This document shows, one piece after another, positions 24,396 through 25,000 of a DNA stretch of 25,000 nucleotides. The first letter of the stretch is position 1. Every line of letters begins with the position of its first letter. Below the pieces are notes generated by a model, which was not told the origin of the DNA, ran no database searches, and worked only from the letters and a program-made list of their open reading frames with translations. The DNA comes from Chrysomallon squamiferum (taxonomy: Eukaryota > Mollusca > Gastropoda > Neomphalida > Peltospiridae): positions 2,173,503 through 2,198,502 of the forward strand of contig CM022676.1 of the NCBI GenBank assembly GCA_012295275.1. Direction: 5' to 3'. The translations under genes were made by a program, and so were the position numbers.

Positions 24396-24840
24396 TCATT
24401 TTTATTTATTTATTTTCTTTCAGAAACGAGATTTTTTTCTATACAAAACAACTGCTGCTTTTATTATTAAACTGTATCGTGATAACCAATGTACGCGAAA
24501 ATCTCGCTCTGTCCGTGGCAAATCGTGATTCTAGTAACATGCTGCAGCAATATATATGTTGTTTTTTTTTCTTCCTCTGATAACAGCCGGAAACACGGGG
24601 TAAATTATCCAGCATGCATTAACATCCTTCCCACAGGCCGTAGATCTCTGGCGCGATGTTTTGCTGTCACACACACAGTAAACATGCCGGATGATGATCA
24701 TAAAACACTACATCAGTGAAACTTCGCTTAACTCCGACGTTCAGAAGTTTTTAGAAAAAAATATGAAGTGTAAACCACAATGTCAGAAAAGCTAAGTAAA
24801 AGCTAGGTATAAAGAAAATATATAATCAGTTACTCCCAGT
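24396..24840. other. Unassigned DNA
   Basis: The G+C content rises at 24480-24700. An open plus frame (24489-24719) has an ATG but resembles no known family and has no clear splice sites. No gene is called. Confidence 0.35.
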
Positions 24841-24843
24841 TCT

Positions 24844-24860
24844 AATAATAATAATAATAA

Positions 24861-24891
<31 letters not shown>

Positions 24892-24917
24892 AAGAAGAAC
24901 AACAACAACAACAAAAA
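24844..24917. repeat. Compound (AAT)n-(AAG)n-(AAC)n array
   Basis: Three perfect triplet runs in direct succession, followed by TATAGA units (24938-24960) and AAAT units at the window end. Confidence 0.95.
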
Positions 24918-25000
24918 TATAAAATTAAAACTAATTTCCTATAGATATAGATATAGATATAAATATAAAATCAAAACAAAAAAATTAAATAAATAAATAA

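Overview
This window looks like non-coding-rich nuclear DNA of an animal, most likely a lophotrochozoan and plausibly a mollusc. That assignment is an inference. It rests on the very low A+T-biased gene density, spliced genes with kilobase introns and GT-AG junctions, small secreted cysteine-rich and PAN-domain products, a decayed Tc1/mariner-type element, and an exceptional load of simple repeats (AAT, AGT, GATA, GA, TG, ACT, TTTA). No prokaryotic features, tRNA, rRNA or CRISPR were seen.

Only two loci are well supported, both on the minus strand. (1) Positions 14357 to 11264 hold a complete three-exon gene for a 134-residue secreted protein. It has a signal peptide, a glycine-rich stretch and six cysteines ending in an adjacent pair followed by proline. 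All junctions are phase 1 and the exons join in frame. A TATA box, an initiator-like site, an E-box palindrome of the CLEAR/USF type and a DR1 nuclear-receptor-like site lie upstream, and an AATAAA lies downstream. (2) Positions 3849 to 3552 hold the first coding exon of a second secreted protein: a signal peptide plus a PAN/apple domain. Its later exons are not visible in the window. A third, weak candidate is a plus-strand gene of two exons (6216-6321 and 8438-8553) with a signal-like first exon, whose intron would contain a large satellite.

Layout: 1-480 mixed triplet repeats; 680-1450 triplet repeats and unassigned sequence; 1490-2400 a 47-bp minisatellite; 2400-3060 unassigned; 3062-3350 AAT/AGT arrays; 3552-3849 the PAN exon, with TA and GA arrays directly upstream; 4134-5411 AAT, TATC and TC arrays; 5412-6400 unassigned plus the candidate exon; 6547-7925 a 36-bp satellite with higher-order structure and decayed edges; 8200-11023 mostly unassigned with short arrays; 11264-14600 the secreted-protein gene and its promoter, with introns full of simple repeats; 15138-15377 copy A of an interspersed repeat next to a GA array; 15612-16209 a non-autonomous Tc1/mariner-superfamily element; 16880-17430 expanded AGY triplets; 17430-22000 unassigned DNA with many arrays; 22022-22264 copy B of the interspersed repeat; 22331-22982 CA and ACT arrays; 23000-25000 unassigned DNA with a degenerate TTAGGG-like tract.

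The two secured genes both encode secreted proteins, but nothing in the sequence ties them into one pathway. Apart from them, the most unusual content is the satellite, the paired inverted microsatellite-linked repeats and the transposon remnant.
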